A DNA stretch of 64,000 nucleotides, taken from positions 682,001 through 746,000 of the forward strand of contig JASEVX010000037.1 of NCBI GenBank assembly GCA_031761405.1, given 5' to 3'. Positions 44,333-56,564 of the stretch are shown here, in pieces. The notes beneath the pieces were generated by a model. The model was not told the origin of the DNA. It made no database searches and saw nothing but the letters and a program-made list of their open reading frames with translations. This DNA is from Serripes groenlandicus (Eukaryota > Mollusca > Bivalvia > Cardiida > Cardiidae). Position numbers and translations under genes: made by a program. How positions within the stretch are numbered: position 1 is the first letter of the stretch; each line of letters opens with the position of its first letter.

Positions 44333-45206
44333 TTTCTCCTTTCCTTTTTTCCACAATGTTCAAATGTCGACAGAGGACAGGTTTCAGATTCATCAAAGGT
44401 CTTCCGTATCAGCTAAAGAGTTTTTATGACACTGATATATCTTCTTCTCATATATTACAGTATGTCACTGAACATGATAGGGGTAACGACTTTATTGTGG
44501 CTCTGATTCTGTACGGTTAACCATTCGAAATAGCTGGCTCTATCAGTTGTTTCTCCTTTCCTTTTTTCCCACAATGTTCAAATGTCGACAGAGGACAGGT
44601 TTCAGATTCATCAAAGGTCTTCCGTATCAGCTAAAGAGTTTTTATGACACTGATATATCTTCTTCTCATATATTACAGGATGTCACTGAACATGATAGGG
44701 GTAACGACTTTATTGTGGCTCTGATTCTGTACGGTTAACCATTCGAAATAGCTGGCTCTATCAGTTGTTTCTCCTTTCCTTTTTTCCCACAATGTTCAAA
44801 TGTCGACAGAGGACAGGTTTCAGATTCATCAAAGGTCTTCCGTATCAGCTAAAGAGTTTTTATGACACTGATATATCTTCTTCTCATATATTACAGGATG
44901 TCACTGAACATGATAGGGGTAACGACTTTATTGTGGCTCTGATTCTGTACGGTTAACCATTCGAAATAGCTGGCTCTATCAGTTGTTTCTCCTTTCCTTT
45001 TTTCCCACAATGTTCAAATGTCGACAGAGGACAGGTTTCAGATTCATCAAAGGTCTTCCGTATCAGCTAAAGAGTTTTTATGACACTGATATATCTTCTT
45101 CTCATATATTACAGGATGTCACTGAACATGATAGGGGTAACGACTTTATTGTGGCTCTGATTCTGTACGGATAACCCTTCGAAATAGCTGGCTCTATCAG
45201 TTGTTT
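44333..45206 (+). repeat. 218-bp tandem repeat, four near-identical units
   Basis: Units start TTTCTCCTTTCCTTTTTT at 44333, 44550, 44768 and 44986. Each carries the same 63-codon-scale frame (FRFIKGLPYQLKSFYDTDIS then HILQDVTEH...) and an acceptor-like TATATTACAG. The near-identity points to a recent expansion. No family is recognised. Confidence 0.9.
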
Positions 45207-45361
45207 AACCCCGTTGTTGTGATAAATGAATTTCAAGAAGCTCGGGGCTTGAGACTGCGAGCTTGGCTTAGACGCCGGGGGCTGGACGTCAGAGGCGCTG
45301 GACGCTGGGCGTTTTAGGGTTCGAATATAAAGTTGTTGGGGTTTTGAGATTTTTCAATTAC

Positions 45362-45466
45362 CCTGAGCCACCAGTAAAGAGTCGGGGCATTTACCAGCGA
45401 TATAAAGCCTACTACGGTGACAATAGCATAGAGCAGGAACATACGAACAACATACGTTTCTGGTAC
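45362..45466 (-). other. Exon-like 35-codon segment with a membrane helix, gene unknown
   Basis: Between TGGTACAG and GTAATT on the - strand lie exactly 105 nt, phase 0-0, reading VPETYVVRMFLLYAIVTVVG then FISLVNAPTLYWWLR. It is hydrophobic enough for one membrane span. I found no partner exons nearby and do not recognise the family. It may be a lone exon of an intervening gene, a relic or chance. Confidence 0.25.
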
Positions 45467-45952
45467 CTGTACCAGGGACATAGATAAAAGGGATAGGCAA
45501 CTCCACCTGTACACCTGTTATCTGGTTAAAATATCACACAAAGAAATAAAATTGTCCAAATGTTCACATTTTGTAGCAAATAAAACGTTTAAGTCACATT
45601 TGGCACATAAACTAAAAATACATACTCGGAAAGCTTAACATTTCAACTAAAGTTAGAGATACAATGAATAACTGGAATTTCTTTGTATTTTGAACAATGA
45701 CTGTTTTAAAAGACACCGATATTGGGATTCCTGAATTATATTATTTTTATCAAAAATTAATAGACTAACATTTTTCATACGGATAACCTATTATCAAAAC
45801 AAACCTGTAATATATTACAATATTTTTATCTACTGCAATAGAAGAATGTTTAAACTTCAAGAAAATATATTTTTTATTTTCATATCTTGAATAGTTTTGA
45901 GTTTTACTTGATACAAATGTCGGCACGGGTGATATTTTAGTATATAATTTAG

Positions 45953-46203
45953 TTACTTATCCCTCTTATCGACGTCCTTGCATAGAGCCAGGCAAGCCGT
46001 TGCATCAACATTCCCATCATTTAGACGTATTTTGCCGTATCTGAAGCTGACGTCATTTTGAGCCATTTCCTCTTTTTGTCACAATGTTTGCAACTCTCTT
46101 CGGTATTTCATGATTTCTTTTGCAGAGATTTTTCCATTCTTTTTGTTAATATGTTTTCGAAGTTGTCTGCTGCATATTTGTTTTATGTGGGAAAAGGGTT
46201 TCA
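45953..46203. mobile_element. Decayed TTAA MITE
   Basis: Only TATCCCTCTTATCGACG, TCTGCTGCATATTTG and TTATGTGGGAAAAGGGTT remain. Confidence 0.5.
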
Positions 46204-46492
46204 CATATACGGGTCAATATAAGTGTTTTTTTGCTGTCACACACAAATTCGGTCATATTTTTGATTAAGAAATATGTTCAGGTCAAAAGTTAACATTTTA
46301 ATATATTAAAAAATGTGTTATGATATATTGTACTGTCAGTAACTTCAGTTTGATGTAATCAAATTTCACACTGATCGTGGCGACAATTTTAATGATGACA
46401 AACTCAAGTTTCTGCCAGGGACTATTTATTGTAAATACGTCATGGTGTTTCTTTCTTCAATTACAGTGAACACTTGACAGCTCGTATATATC

Positions 46493-46972
46493 ATTAGTCG
46501 CCAGGCAGAAGCCCGCGACTTATATTTTTAATAGCTTTTCGGAAATGACATGGGAGGACGAGTTATTATTAGAATAAAACAAATTTAGATGTGTTGAACA
46601 TATTACAATTGCGTTTGTTTAAAAACACTAAGTTATAACACATCTAAAATGGAATAAATATTCCGATGTTTTAAGTATTTCCGGTTTCTTTATTTTGACT
46701 CGCATTTATGTGTTTTTGTTTTATTTACGAAGACAAAACAGTCCCTATTAGACTTGCAGCAGACTGTTATGTGTCAATATCGAGATAAAAATCACGTCGA
46801 ATTCTCCTTTTAATATCAATTTTAACTTACTGAATGTTATTTTCATGTTCAAAGAGATGTCTTGATTTGTGAAGAATGCATTAAATAATGTTTAACCATG
46901 TATATCTAAAATATGAACTGTTTCTAAGCTAAAACTGTTGATCACGTAACTAGCGAATACCGACTGCGTAGA
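46493..46972 (-). mobile_element. ~480-bp dispersed element, inverted partner of 24998-25486
   Basis: The hairpin GTCGCCAGGCAGAAGCCCGC lies at its left on the + strand. The body matches the complement of the 24998 copy over its length with scattered substitutions. Confidence 0.85.
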
Positions 46973-48254
46973 TAAATCTCATTTGCAGTTAACCGTTCCT
47001 TACACTCACTTACAACTAGTTAATTATAGGTGATTTAAAATGTTTATTTGGTTCGAAACAAATGAAGAAAAGAACAAACTGAGATACAACTGGTTTTAAT
47101 AGAAAAATGACTTTGAATGAACACCCTCTGCCTATAAAGAGAGTGTAAAGAACGACAACTATGCGAAGAAGAAACGAATCGGGTCTTTCGTACACAATTA
47201 TTTCGTCCTTGACAATTTTAAATGTGTCATTAGATTCCCTACAGGCATTTTGCTTGCGATCTGCATATTGTTATGCATCATTGACACAAGGGCGATCATC
47301 ATTATATAATTTTAAAACATGAGTAGTTTGTTACTTTCATTATAAAAAAGGAAGGAAATAATTACAATAAATTAACATGTTGTAGGGTTCAGTTTATGTT
47401 CGAAATTAAGTTATGAAATTTAACTGTTTAGCTGATATTGTATTTCGAGGCTGGTCTAATTTATAACTATTGGACTACATTTTAACATTTGTCAAAGTAT
47501 GATATAATTAGGATGCCAAGCTAATATCATTTTGAGAAAAAAAGAAAACTTATGTCTTCAGCGATTTAACCATTTTCTCATTGTTTTAAAAGTAGATTGC
47601 TGCAAAGGTGTCCAATGTTGACTTTAATAAGGGAAAGGGAAAATGACGTGCTATTGCATGCAAATCCTAAATTGTCTGTTTTGTGGTTTTATTGATAAAT
47701 AATAAAATTCAAATATTCTGACAAACATCTTGAAAAGTGTATGTGGAATTCACAAATATTATAATTATTCCTTAATGAAAGCACTGTATACATACTAAGA
47801 CTAATGATTGGCAAGATTACTCAGTTATATTACTGTTTATGATCATAAACAATGGAGATTGATCATAAACAATGAAAGGCTTCAATTATATTTCAATGAA
47901 GCACACCCCTGATGTTCCAATATGTCCCTTAGTTGATAACTGTTTTTTCAACTACTATAATGTAAGTGTTATGCATAACTGCAGTATGGATTTCAGGCGA
48001 CATTGATGCGTTGCATCAACTTTCTCTTGTACCATACATATATCGTTTTAACTCGAATTATTTCCTGGAATGGATCTCTCTTTGCTTTGGAAAAACAGTG
48101 TTACAGCAGTTCTCATTGTTCATATCCATGATCAATCTGATCTGCTGCTACGCTGTTTTCTTGGTAGGATTTGTTATCAATGGCTCACTTTCCACGATAC
48201 AAAAAAAACCACTAATGATTTAGGAAGCTGACAGTACATACATTCATTCAGTAC
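46973..48254. other. Intergenic, no clear element
   Basis: AT-rich; a MITE scrap lies near 47560-47640 (TGCAAAGGTGTCC, AAGGGAAAGGG). No gene is seen. Confidence 0.4.
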
Positions 48255-48733
48255 ATGAGACGTCCCGCGAGAAAACCAACATTGTGGACTCTGCGTAAAG
48301 TATCGACCGGATCTGCCTAAGCATGCCGCGCAGGCCTACCCGGACAGACACTTTTCGCCTCCTGTGGAGTGTCTATTTCAGGAATCATTAATCTATACCT
48401 CTATTCCCCTGAGACGGAATGTCTCGGCCGGGATTAGCCTGCGCGGACCTTGCAAGCTGATCTGGTCGATACACTACGCAGAGGCCATAAAATGCAGCTG
48501 AGGCGATAGACATCTGCGTAATGTATCGACCAGATCAGCCTGCGCTGTCCGCGCAGACTGATCCGGCCGACACATTCCGTCTTAGGGGGATAGAGTAGCT
48601 ATTCCTGAAACAGAAAATCCGCAGGAGGCGAAAAGTGTATATCAGGATGGGCCTGCGCGGCATGCTTAGGCTGATCCGGGTCGATACTTTACGCAGAGTC
48701 CACAATGTTGATTTTCTCGCGGGACGGATCATA
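48255..48733. mobile_element. Two ATGAGCCGT-family foldback MITEs fused head to head
   Basis: The left half runs from ATGAGACGTCCCGCGAGAAA, the right half ends TTTCTCGCGGGACGGATCAT. They meet near 48500 at a partly deleted junction, so the block is a large imperfect palindrome. Confidence 0.85.
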
Positions 48734-48867
48734 ATATATCAAGGGATCACTCGAAAACGTGGACAACTCGACAATTATGTCTGGTTCCTGTTTTTGGCTT
48801 CTGAACAATGATTTGGGCAGCTTCAGGCGAGCTTTGAAGACAACGCGACGTATATGTGTGTCCAACC

Positions 48868-49090
48868 GACGCCGTGGTCGAATGGTAAGCCTCGGGGATG
48901 TTCAACCGGGCATCCCGGGTTCGATCCCCAGTCGCGGTGTGGCGGTCATGGTGGAGTGCCCTTGGACAAGGCACATTTCCTAGCCTAGTACTGGTTTGTT
49001 TACCCAGGGGTTATGAATAATTTACCTGTCGTCGTGATATAACTGAAATAATGTTGAAAAGGGCGTAAAACCCAAATAAAACAAACACTT
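48868..49090 (+). mobile_element. tRNA-derived SINE, third head type
   Basis: The head has CCGTGGTCGAATGGTAAGCC and GGGTTCGATCCCCAG. The tail GTTGAAAAGGGCGTAAAACC is shared with other SINEs here. Confidence 0.82.
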
Positions 49091-49269
49091 ATATGTGTCC
49101 ATATGTTGTTAATTGATTTCTCATCCATTTGAATTAAGTTGATGTGTTACCGGGTAGACTAACCCAACAACCATAATGTGTTTGTCAAAATCAACTAAGC
49201 AAAATTGTACTACAATCGGTACTGCTTTGAAACGATTGAAATTGTTTTGGTTGTTTGAAGATGTTGATT

Positions 49270-49480
49270 TGTTGTAGGCCGTTTTTAACATGATTCCAGT
49301 TATATCACGGCGACGGTTCACTTATTTATGATTCCTGGGTAAACAAACCAGTACTAGGCTAGGAAATGTGCCTTTGCCAAAGAGCTCTCCAACGTGACCA
49401 CAGCCCGGCGACCGGGGATCGAACCCGGGACACCGGTTCCAAATCCCCGACGCTAAGCAGTCGGCCGCAGCAGATTCCTG
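49270..49480 (-). mobile_element. tRNA-derived SINE, reverse orientation
   Basis: The - strand gives CCCGGGTTCGATCCCCGGTC at the head. It is the same type as 48868. A poly-A run adjoins at about 49483. Confidence 0.75.
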
Positions 49481-49588
49481 TCAAAAAAAAAAAAAAAAAT
49501 AGTTCTAAAATAGGTACTGCTTTGAAACGATTGAAATTGTTTTTTGTTGCTTGAAGATGTTGACCCGCAAATTATGATAAAAGCCACA

Positions 49589-49818
49589 TTTACCCTTTTC
49601 CTCATACGACAAATCTGCAGCAGACGACTTTGAACATATTTTGTCAAAAAATAGAATATCTCTATAATTGAATGGATAACCTATGACTAAAAGTGGAAAA
49701 CATTGTGGCAAAAGGAGAAATTGCTCGTTTTGAGCAATTTCTTCTTTTGTCACTATGTTTTCAAAAAGCCGTCTGCTGCAGAGGCGTCAGAAAGTGTCTA
49801 TATGAGGGAAAGGGTTAA
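49589..49818 (-). mobile_element. TTAA MITE copy (orientation b)
   Basis: TTTACCCTTTTCCTCATACG to TATGAGGGAAAGGGTTAA with the hairpin TTGCTCGTTTTGAGCAA. Confidence 0.9.
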
Positions 49819-50969
49819 TAGTAGTCTGTTTTGAACATATGTAAAGATATACATATCTCGACAATAATAGTTTACTTTTGTACAGAGTCCGAAAACATTG
49901 TAGATAACGAAAAATTGCTCACCTTGAGCATTTTCGACTTTCTCCAGAAACGTTTTCACAATAATAATTGATTGTAATGTGTCAAATACCGTCTGCACAG
50001 ACAAGTAGTTAACGCTTTCCCACATACAACACATCGGCAGCCGACGACTTTGAAAACATCTAGGTCAAATTACGCTAAATACATCCGCGGACCCTTTGAT
50101 CTACACTACAGAAGTCCCTAAATAAACCTTTGTTTGCGTAGAAATGAGTGTATACCATCACCAGTATGTATTGAATATTTGACAATGAGTTTAAATGCAT
50201 TGCGAATGTGTATAGGATGCACTGGAAATGATTGATTTGATGACTTTTATTTTTTTGACCTTGTCTGAAAGTGAAAGTAGAGAATGCTAAACACCGGTTT
50301 GTCCGGGACCTTTTTTGTCGTAAATGACGGTTACCATTTTCGCCTGGTGAGTTCTTTCTTGCATAATACATGACCCCACATTTTCTTTGGATTGTTTTAA
50401 AGCTAAGAGGTAACTCTTTTCAATGATATATGGTGTTCTCTATGGGAAATGCTTAGAAAGTGTGACAATTGATGACTGAAGTTGGTCGATTTACATGGAA
50501 ACAAAGAAGGAATTTATTTAGTGTATTGTGACCTCTAGGAACATATGCAGAACATAGATCTCTATTAATGAAGGTTTAGTTACTGAATAAGTTGAAAACA
50601 TTGTCGCAATTGGATAAATTGCTTGTTTTGAGCAATTTCTCATGTTGTCACAATGTTCTTGGGTCAGATAAGGGTTAAAACTGGAACGCGTCAGGATATC
50701 CAGCAAACTAACCGTATTTTGATACCAGCGATACCCATTTCGTAAACACCATATCACATGACAATAAAATATGCTAATACAACGTTTCTCATATTTAAAG
50801 CCGTATTTATTTCCACTGTGTTGATATAAAAGAATTACTTGAACATCTCGCTGTGTTCTGACTGTTTTGTAAAAAAGATATTTTGGGCCACGCCATTCCA
50901 ATAATGGACGTTGTTTTGTCAAACTAATTGCTTCATATCAACTAACCACAACGTAATTATTACACGTAA
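49819..50969. other. Intergenic with decayed MITE pieces
   Basis: 49880-50070 and 50520-50680 contain degenerate TTAA MITE remnants (AAATTGCTTGTTTTGAGCAA). 50300-50375 matches, in reverse, the repeat at 63650 (ATGTATTATGCAAGAA). Confidence 0.5.
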
Positions 50970-51232
50970 ATATGAGCGGTGCTCCATGAAAACCAACCTT
51001 AACGTAAAATTTACAGTATACTGCTTAATGTTTCTTCTATGACAGATTGGCGAACAGTGCAGAACAGATCAGAAAAATAGGTGTTTGCATCGGCTTACAT
51101 GACCTAATCTTAAGGAAGCTACATCCCTGAATTTCATATTTATAAACGAGACTGTGTCCATGCGCAACCTCACAAGGGTCTACACTGGACGCAGATGCAT
51201 TGGGACACCAACTCGCTAGAAGTGGCTCATAT
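50970..51232. mobile_element. Diverged ATGAGC-type foldback element
   Basis: The ends TATGAGCGGTGCTCCATGAAA and TCGCTAGAAGTGGCTCATAT are roughly inverted; the inner sequence differs from the main family. Confidence 0.5.
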
Positions 51233-51347
51233 AAATAATATCATGTTACTAGCAATAGGCAACGGCTACAGTTCCAAGTAATTCTCTTAATGACTACTGT
51301 GTGCTGTAATCTACCCGGTTTAAACTAATCTGTCACCTATTGTATGC

Positions 51348-51577
51348 TTAACCCTTTCCCTCATATAGACGCTTTCTGACGCCTCTGCAGCAGACGGCTT
51401 TTTGAAAACATAGTGACGAAAGAAGAAATTGCACAGAACGTGCAATTTCACCTTTTGCCACAATGTTTTCCACTTTTTGTCATAGGTTGTCCATTCAATT
51501 ATGGAGATTTTCTATGTTTTGAAACAATACGTTCAAAGTAGTCTGCTGCATAATTGTCGTATGAGGGAAAGGGTTAA
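51348..51577 (+). mobile_element. TTAA MITE copy (orientation a)
   Basis: TTAACCCTTTCCCTCATATA to TATGAGGGAAAGGGTTAA with TTGCACAGAACGTGCAA. Confidence 0.92.
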
Positions 51578-52403
51578 TAAATACTCACTAGCACACGCAC
51601 TTTGACGCATCTGCAACAGACGAGTCCTGAAACAATGCTTTCAACTTTATTCAATGATTACGTTTTCATGTATGTATCTAGATTTTCCAAGATGATTTCA
51701 AAGTCTTCTGCTGCAGTTTTGTTATATATCGGATATGGGTTAATATATCTTGTATGAGAGGAATAGTAAAAAATCGTGTCTGATTTGGACGATTATGTTT
51801 CTCTATTATGTTTGGGCACTCGTCCTTGTTTGACTAATCTAGTTTTAATCCCTTCAATGTTGATTTAAAAACATAAATAATAGACTCGTCCATTTTTCAT
51901 TTTGGACGAGTTTATAGTCAATTATAGGAGTATCAGGACGTTCCGTTGAGCAACCAGTAGCATATAACCTAATTGGGTACTCACACTGATAAACGCTTTT
52001 CCTTATACAGCCGACCTTTGAAAACACTCCGAAAAGAAAAGTTATTGAAATACTGCCGGCTGTACCTATACAAGTTATCAAGAAGCAGGATTCCAGTAGC
52101 AGGTATAATACCATTGACCCTTTCCCACTATAAGATGACTTTTGAAAACATTAAGGTAAAAGGAGAAATTATTCATGATAAGCCGTTTCACCTTTTGGCG
52201 CAAAGTTTTAAACTTCTTTCGATAATAATATTCAGATTTCTAAAGAGTTTACGTATTTGTCCCTTGATGTTTTCTAAAGTCTGCTGCAAATTTATTTTAT
52301 GTGTTCAGACGGCGCGGATGCAACGGACGGCCGGCCTGGCTCTATGGTAGTGGCATAGACTTCACACATTCTGTACCAGTTTTGAACGGGTCGCAACACA
52401 TGA
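51578..52403. other. Intergenic with decayed MITE pieces
   Basis: 51600-51745 and 52000-52300 retain fragments (CTGCAACAGACGAGTCC, ATGACTTTTGAAAACATTAA) of the TTAA family. Confidence 0.45.
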
Positions 52404-52630
52404 TTAACCCTTTCCCTCATATAGATGCTTTCTGACGCCTCTGCAGCAGACGGCTTTTTGAGAACATAGTGACAAAAGAAGAAATTGCTCAAAACGAGCA
52501 ATTTCTCCTTTTGCCACAATGTTTTTCACTTTTAGTCATAGGTTATCCATTCAATTATAGAGATTTTCTATTTTTTTGACAAAATATGTTCAAAGTCGTC
52601 TGCTGCAGAATTGTCGTTTGAGGGAAAGGG
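52404..52630 (+). mobile_element. TTAA MITE copy (orientation a)
   Basis: TTAACCCTTTCCCTCATATA to TTTGAGGGAAAGGG; the right TTAA is mutated. The hairpin is TTGCTCAAAACGAGCAA. Confidence 0.9.
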
Positions 52631-52734
52631 AACTGCACGATACTTGTATAGTAGGCTATATAATGCTGATCTATTGGCCTGACTCTATACTGTTGGCACA
52701 TGCTTCACAGAATTCGTTCCAGCAGTCAAAGGTT

Positions 52735-52960
52735 TAACCCTTTCCCACCTAGAGGAAGCTTAACGCATCTGCAGCAGACGACTTTTGAAAACATCATGAC
52801 AAAACGAGCAATTTCTTCTTTTGCCACAATGTTTTCAACTTCTTTTCAGTAATTATATCTACAATTAAAGAGATTTTCTAGGTAACGTCGTGAAATAACT
52901 AAAAATTATTGAAAGCGGCGTAAAACACCATGCAAGAAAACAAACTAAACGTCAAAAGCG
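52735..52960. mobile_element. MITE half joined to a SINE tail
   Basis: The left part is TTTAACCCTTTCCCACCTAG and GCAGCAGACGACTTTTG. At about 52880 it changes to TATTGAAAGCGGCGTAAAAC, the shared SINE tail. Confidence 0.65.
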
Positions 52961-53429
52961 TGATGGTATAACTTGTTTTACTTATAAAATACATACAGAT
53001 AAATTCATAAATCATTACAATATGTTTACAAAGTTATAACAACAACAAAATGAAATTATACACACCGACCAGACTCCAAATCTATGAATGTGTTTTCTCG
53101 ATGCTCAGAACTTATACTCGAGTATCTGATTGGAGAAAAACTAATTCACTCTCAAAATTCAAAAAATGGAAGTCTTATTTGGAGCTAAGAGTTCATTTCT
53201 GAACACAGAGAACGTTTTCAGAGTTATAAAGTTTCGGCGCCATTTCATCTCATTTAGAAATGAATACACAGGTTTTGTCTGAGTTTATCCGCCAGTGCGT
53301 TCAGTAAAGTTTACGTACGCTTACAATACCGATTCCACCAATCATATTGCAGCTTCTTTTCAGAGACTACAACGTTGATTGGTCGAATTCTTCTGTAAGC
53401 AAATGGGGCATTTAAGTGAATAAAGGTGC

Positions 53430-54115
53430 ACATTCAACCAATTACAGTATACGATTCTAATTGATATCATTTGAAGAACATGATGTACACATCCCTTGAT
53501 CAAATTAAACCAATTACAGTGTACGATCATAATTGATATCATTTGAAGAACATGATGTACACATCCTTGATCAAATTCAACCAATTACAGTGTACGATCA
53601 TAATTGATATCATTTGAAGAACATGATGTACACTTTTCTTGATCAAATTCAACCAATTACAGTGTACGATTCTAATTGAAACCATTTGAAGAATATGATG
53701 TACACATCCCTTGATCAAATTCAACCAATTACAGTGTACGATCATAATTGATATCATTTGAAGAACATGATGTACACTTTTCTTGATCAAATTCAACCAA
53801 TTACAGTGTACGATCATAATTGATATCATTTGAAGAACATGATGTACACTTTTCTTGATCAAATTCAACCAATTACAGTGTACGGTCATAATTGATATCA
53901 TTTGAAGAACATGATGTACACATCCCTTGATCAAATTCAACCAATTACAGTGAACGATTCTAATTGAAACCATTTGAAGAATATGATGTACACATCCCTT
54001 GATCAAATTCAACCAATTACAGTGTACGATCATAATTGATATCATTTGAAGAACATGATGTACACTTTTCTTGATCAAATTCAACCAATTACCTTTTACG
54101 ATTCTAATTGAATCT
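53430..54115. repeat. 72-bp tandem satellite, ~9.5 units
   Basis: The unit includes CAACCAATTACAGTGTACGA, CATTTGAAGAACATGATG and a TTGATCAAATT palindrome-like core. Because 72 is a multiple of three, a 181-codon frame stays open on the - strand with a 24-residue period; I regard it as incidental. Confidence 0.92.
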
Positions 54116-54477
54116 TTTTGAAGAACATGATGTTCTCATTCCTAAATCGAAACTACGATTTTAAGAAGAATTTTAACAATAATTTATTGTGGTTGAAGTT
54201 CACATTTAGCATTATAAGCAACGACACCATTTTCAATGTTAATTTCATAAATGCTATACTGACAGGCATACTGACAGGCATAGTGACAGGCAGAACTCAG
54301 CAAAATAAAACATTTGCAGACTGAAGAATAATCGACATATTTAGTAAACAAAATAATAAACACGCGTTTAGGACAACGCTTAAATCTGGTACAAAATGTA
54401 AAATCAAAATATGTCCCACGAAGTTGAAAGTCCATTGCCTATCATCTGAAGGACAAACAGCGGACTCGCGATATCTC

Positions 54478-54595
54478 GAACATGTGATAATCCGAACATG
54501 TGATAATCCGAACATGTGATAATCGAACATGTGATAATCCGAACATGAGATAACTCGAACATGTGATAATCCGAACATGTGAAAATCCGAATTTA
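54478..54595. repeat. 14-16-bp tandem repeat
   Basis: Eight or so copies of CGAACATGTGATAATC-like units. Confidence 0.85.
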
Positions 54596-56089
54596 TCCTT
54601 TAACTCGAACTAATTCCAGATCTGTCTTTTTAAAAAACCGCTTAGCAGCAGTTCTGATTGATCACATGACAGAGCAATTGCTATTTTCTTGCTAAGTTCG
54701 ATGTTCGAAAAAATGAGTTGATCACGTTCTAATCATCTGTTGAATCTCAATACTCCACCATGATGCATGTTACAATACATTCAACATTCAAACGAATACA
54801 GATTTTATTGACGTTGTTTATCCTCGCACTCGGCATTACTGCCATTTGGCGAGCAGAGAGTAGAGTCCACCCATTTGCAGGGACTATTAAATTACGTGTG
54901 TACAATTAATATGCGATACAAGTATGTTTGAGATACTTTGGGTAAACGGTAAACTCGCAATTTCTGGACCACAGAAACGTTTTTTCTAATATATTTTATT
55001 AAATATAAGACAATAATGGCTTATTCGACTGATAAAATTATTGATGCATGTTTCGTTGATTTATTTTTAATTTCAAGATGAAATCTAATACTTCTTTAAT
55101 TCTATAGATTTTACCAAAGAGATAAAGATTTAGATTTAGATTTAGATTAAATAACAAATTTCTGTCAATTTCGATTAAAACACAAATCTCCCATACAATA
55201 ATACATATGAAATATATAGATTTGTATAAAATATGGTAATATAGTACAATATATATATTGGAATTTGAATCAAGCAATGAGGTATGTAATTCCTGAAACT
55301 TTTTGGGGTTCTGACTCTAGCCAGTCTATGCATCTGCAATCATTCGCCTGGAAATATAAAAAAAGAGAAGATAATTGAATGGTAAAGATACAATCTCGCC
55401 ATAACACAATGTGTCAACCGCAGAATTTAGATATATACTCGTATTTTTATTAAACAAATGCATGGTTTATATTCATGTTACGCTGAAATAAAATTGTTTA
55501 CGCAAAACGAACAAGCAATTAGAGACGATTAATCTAAAACTATCGAATTCTGAGACCGTTCACAGTGCTATCTTATTCTAAACATACGCTTCTGATTGGT
55601 CAATCCCGAGAATGGATTTGTATCTGAACACAGTAAATGTGTATAGCTATAAGTCACCAACAATACAAAAGTCATGAATAATTCCGTTATTTACAAAAAT
55701 GTAAATATATGTAAATAAAGTCATGTATGCAGCTTGTATCACATGACACTGAAAATGACAAATAGTAATTGAAAGTATTTAGACCACCGGCCCATGATAC
55801 AAATTATTCGATCTAATTAATATTATTATGCTGAGAATGGTATCCTTGCGAATTTGATGAAATATGATTTTGGAGGCGCTTGTATAACAGATGAATAGAA
55901 ATACATTTCTTATTTCATCCTACTTTTGGCAATGACGTAAACATGAAATTCACATTCAACAATAGTTTTGTTTAAATTTTTAAAAACAATACATGCATAG
56001 TCTTTGTTCACGATCAATATTATTGTGGCGACCAGTCTCGATGCGAAAATTGGGGTCCGAGCAACGACATAAATATAGAATATATATAA
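54596..56089. other. Intergenic, no clear element
   Basis: AT-rich, with a short TTTAGA repeat near 55130. No gene is seen. Confidence 0.4.
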
Positions 56090-56545
56090 ATATAAGTAAA
56101 TGTAACCCCATTAGTTTTACACTCATGTTACTTTAAATAATGAATATAAGTAAATGTAACCCCATTAGTTTTACACTTATATAACTTTAAATAATGAATA
56201 ATAAACATAAGTAAATGTAACCCCATTAGTTTTACACTTATGTAACTTTAAATAATGAATATAAGTAAATGTAACCCCATTAGTTTTACATTCATGTAAC
56301 TTTATATAATGAATAATAAACATAAGTAAATGTAACCCCATTAGTTTTACACTCATGTAACTTTAAATAATGAATATAAGTAAATGTGACCCCCATTAGT
56401 TTTACACTCAGGTAACTTTAAATAATGAATATAAGTAAATGTAACCCCCATTAGTTTAACACTCATGTTACTTTAAATAATGAATATAAGTAAATGTAAC
56501 CCCCATTAGTTTTACACTCATGTAACTTTAAATAATGAATAATCT
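56090..56545. repeat. 53/62-bp tandem repeat, ~8 units
   Basis: Units share ATAAGTAAATGTAACCCCAT and AACTTTAAATAATGAATA; spacing alternates as an ATAATAAAC insert is present or absent. Confidence 0.88.
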
Positions 56546-56564
56546 GAGAGTCACGAAGACCATA

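Noticed and set aside
50518..50922. 134-residue - strand protein
   Set aside because: It crosses a decayed MITE and shows no family resemblance or splice context.
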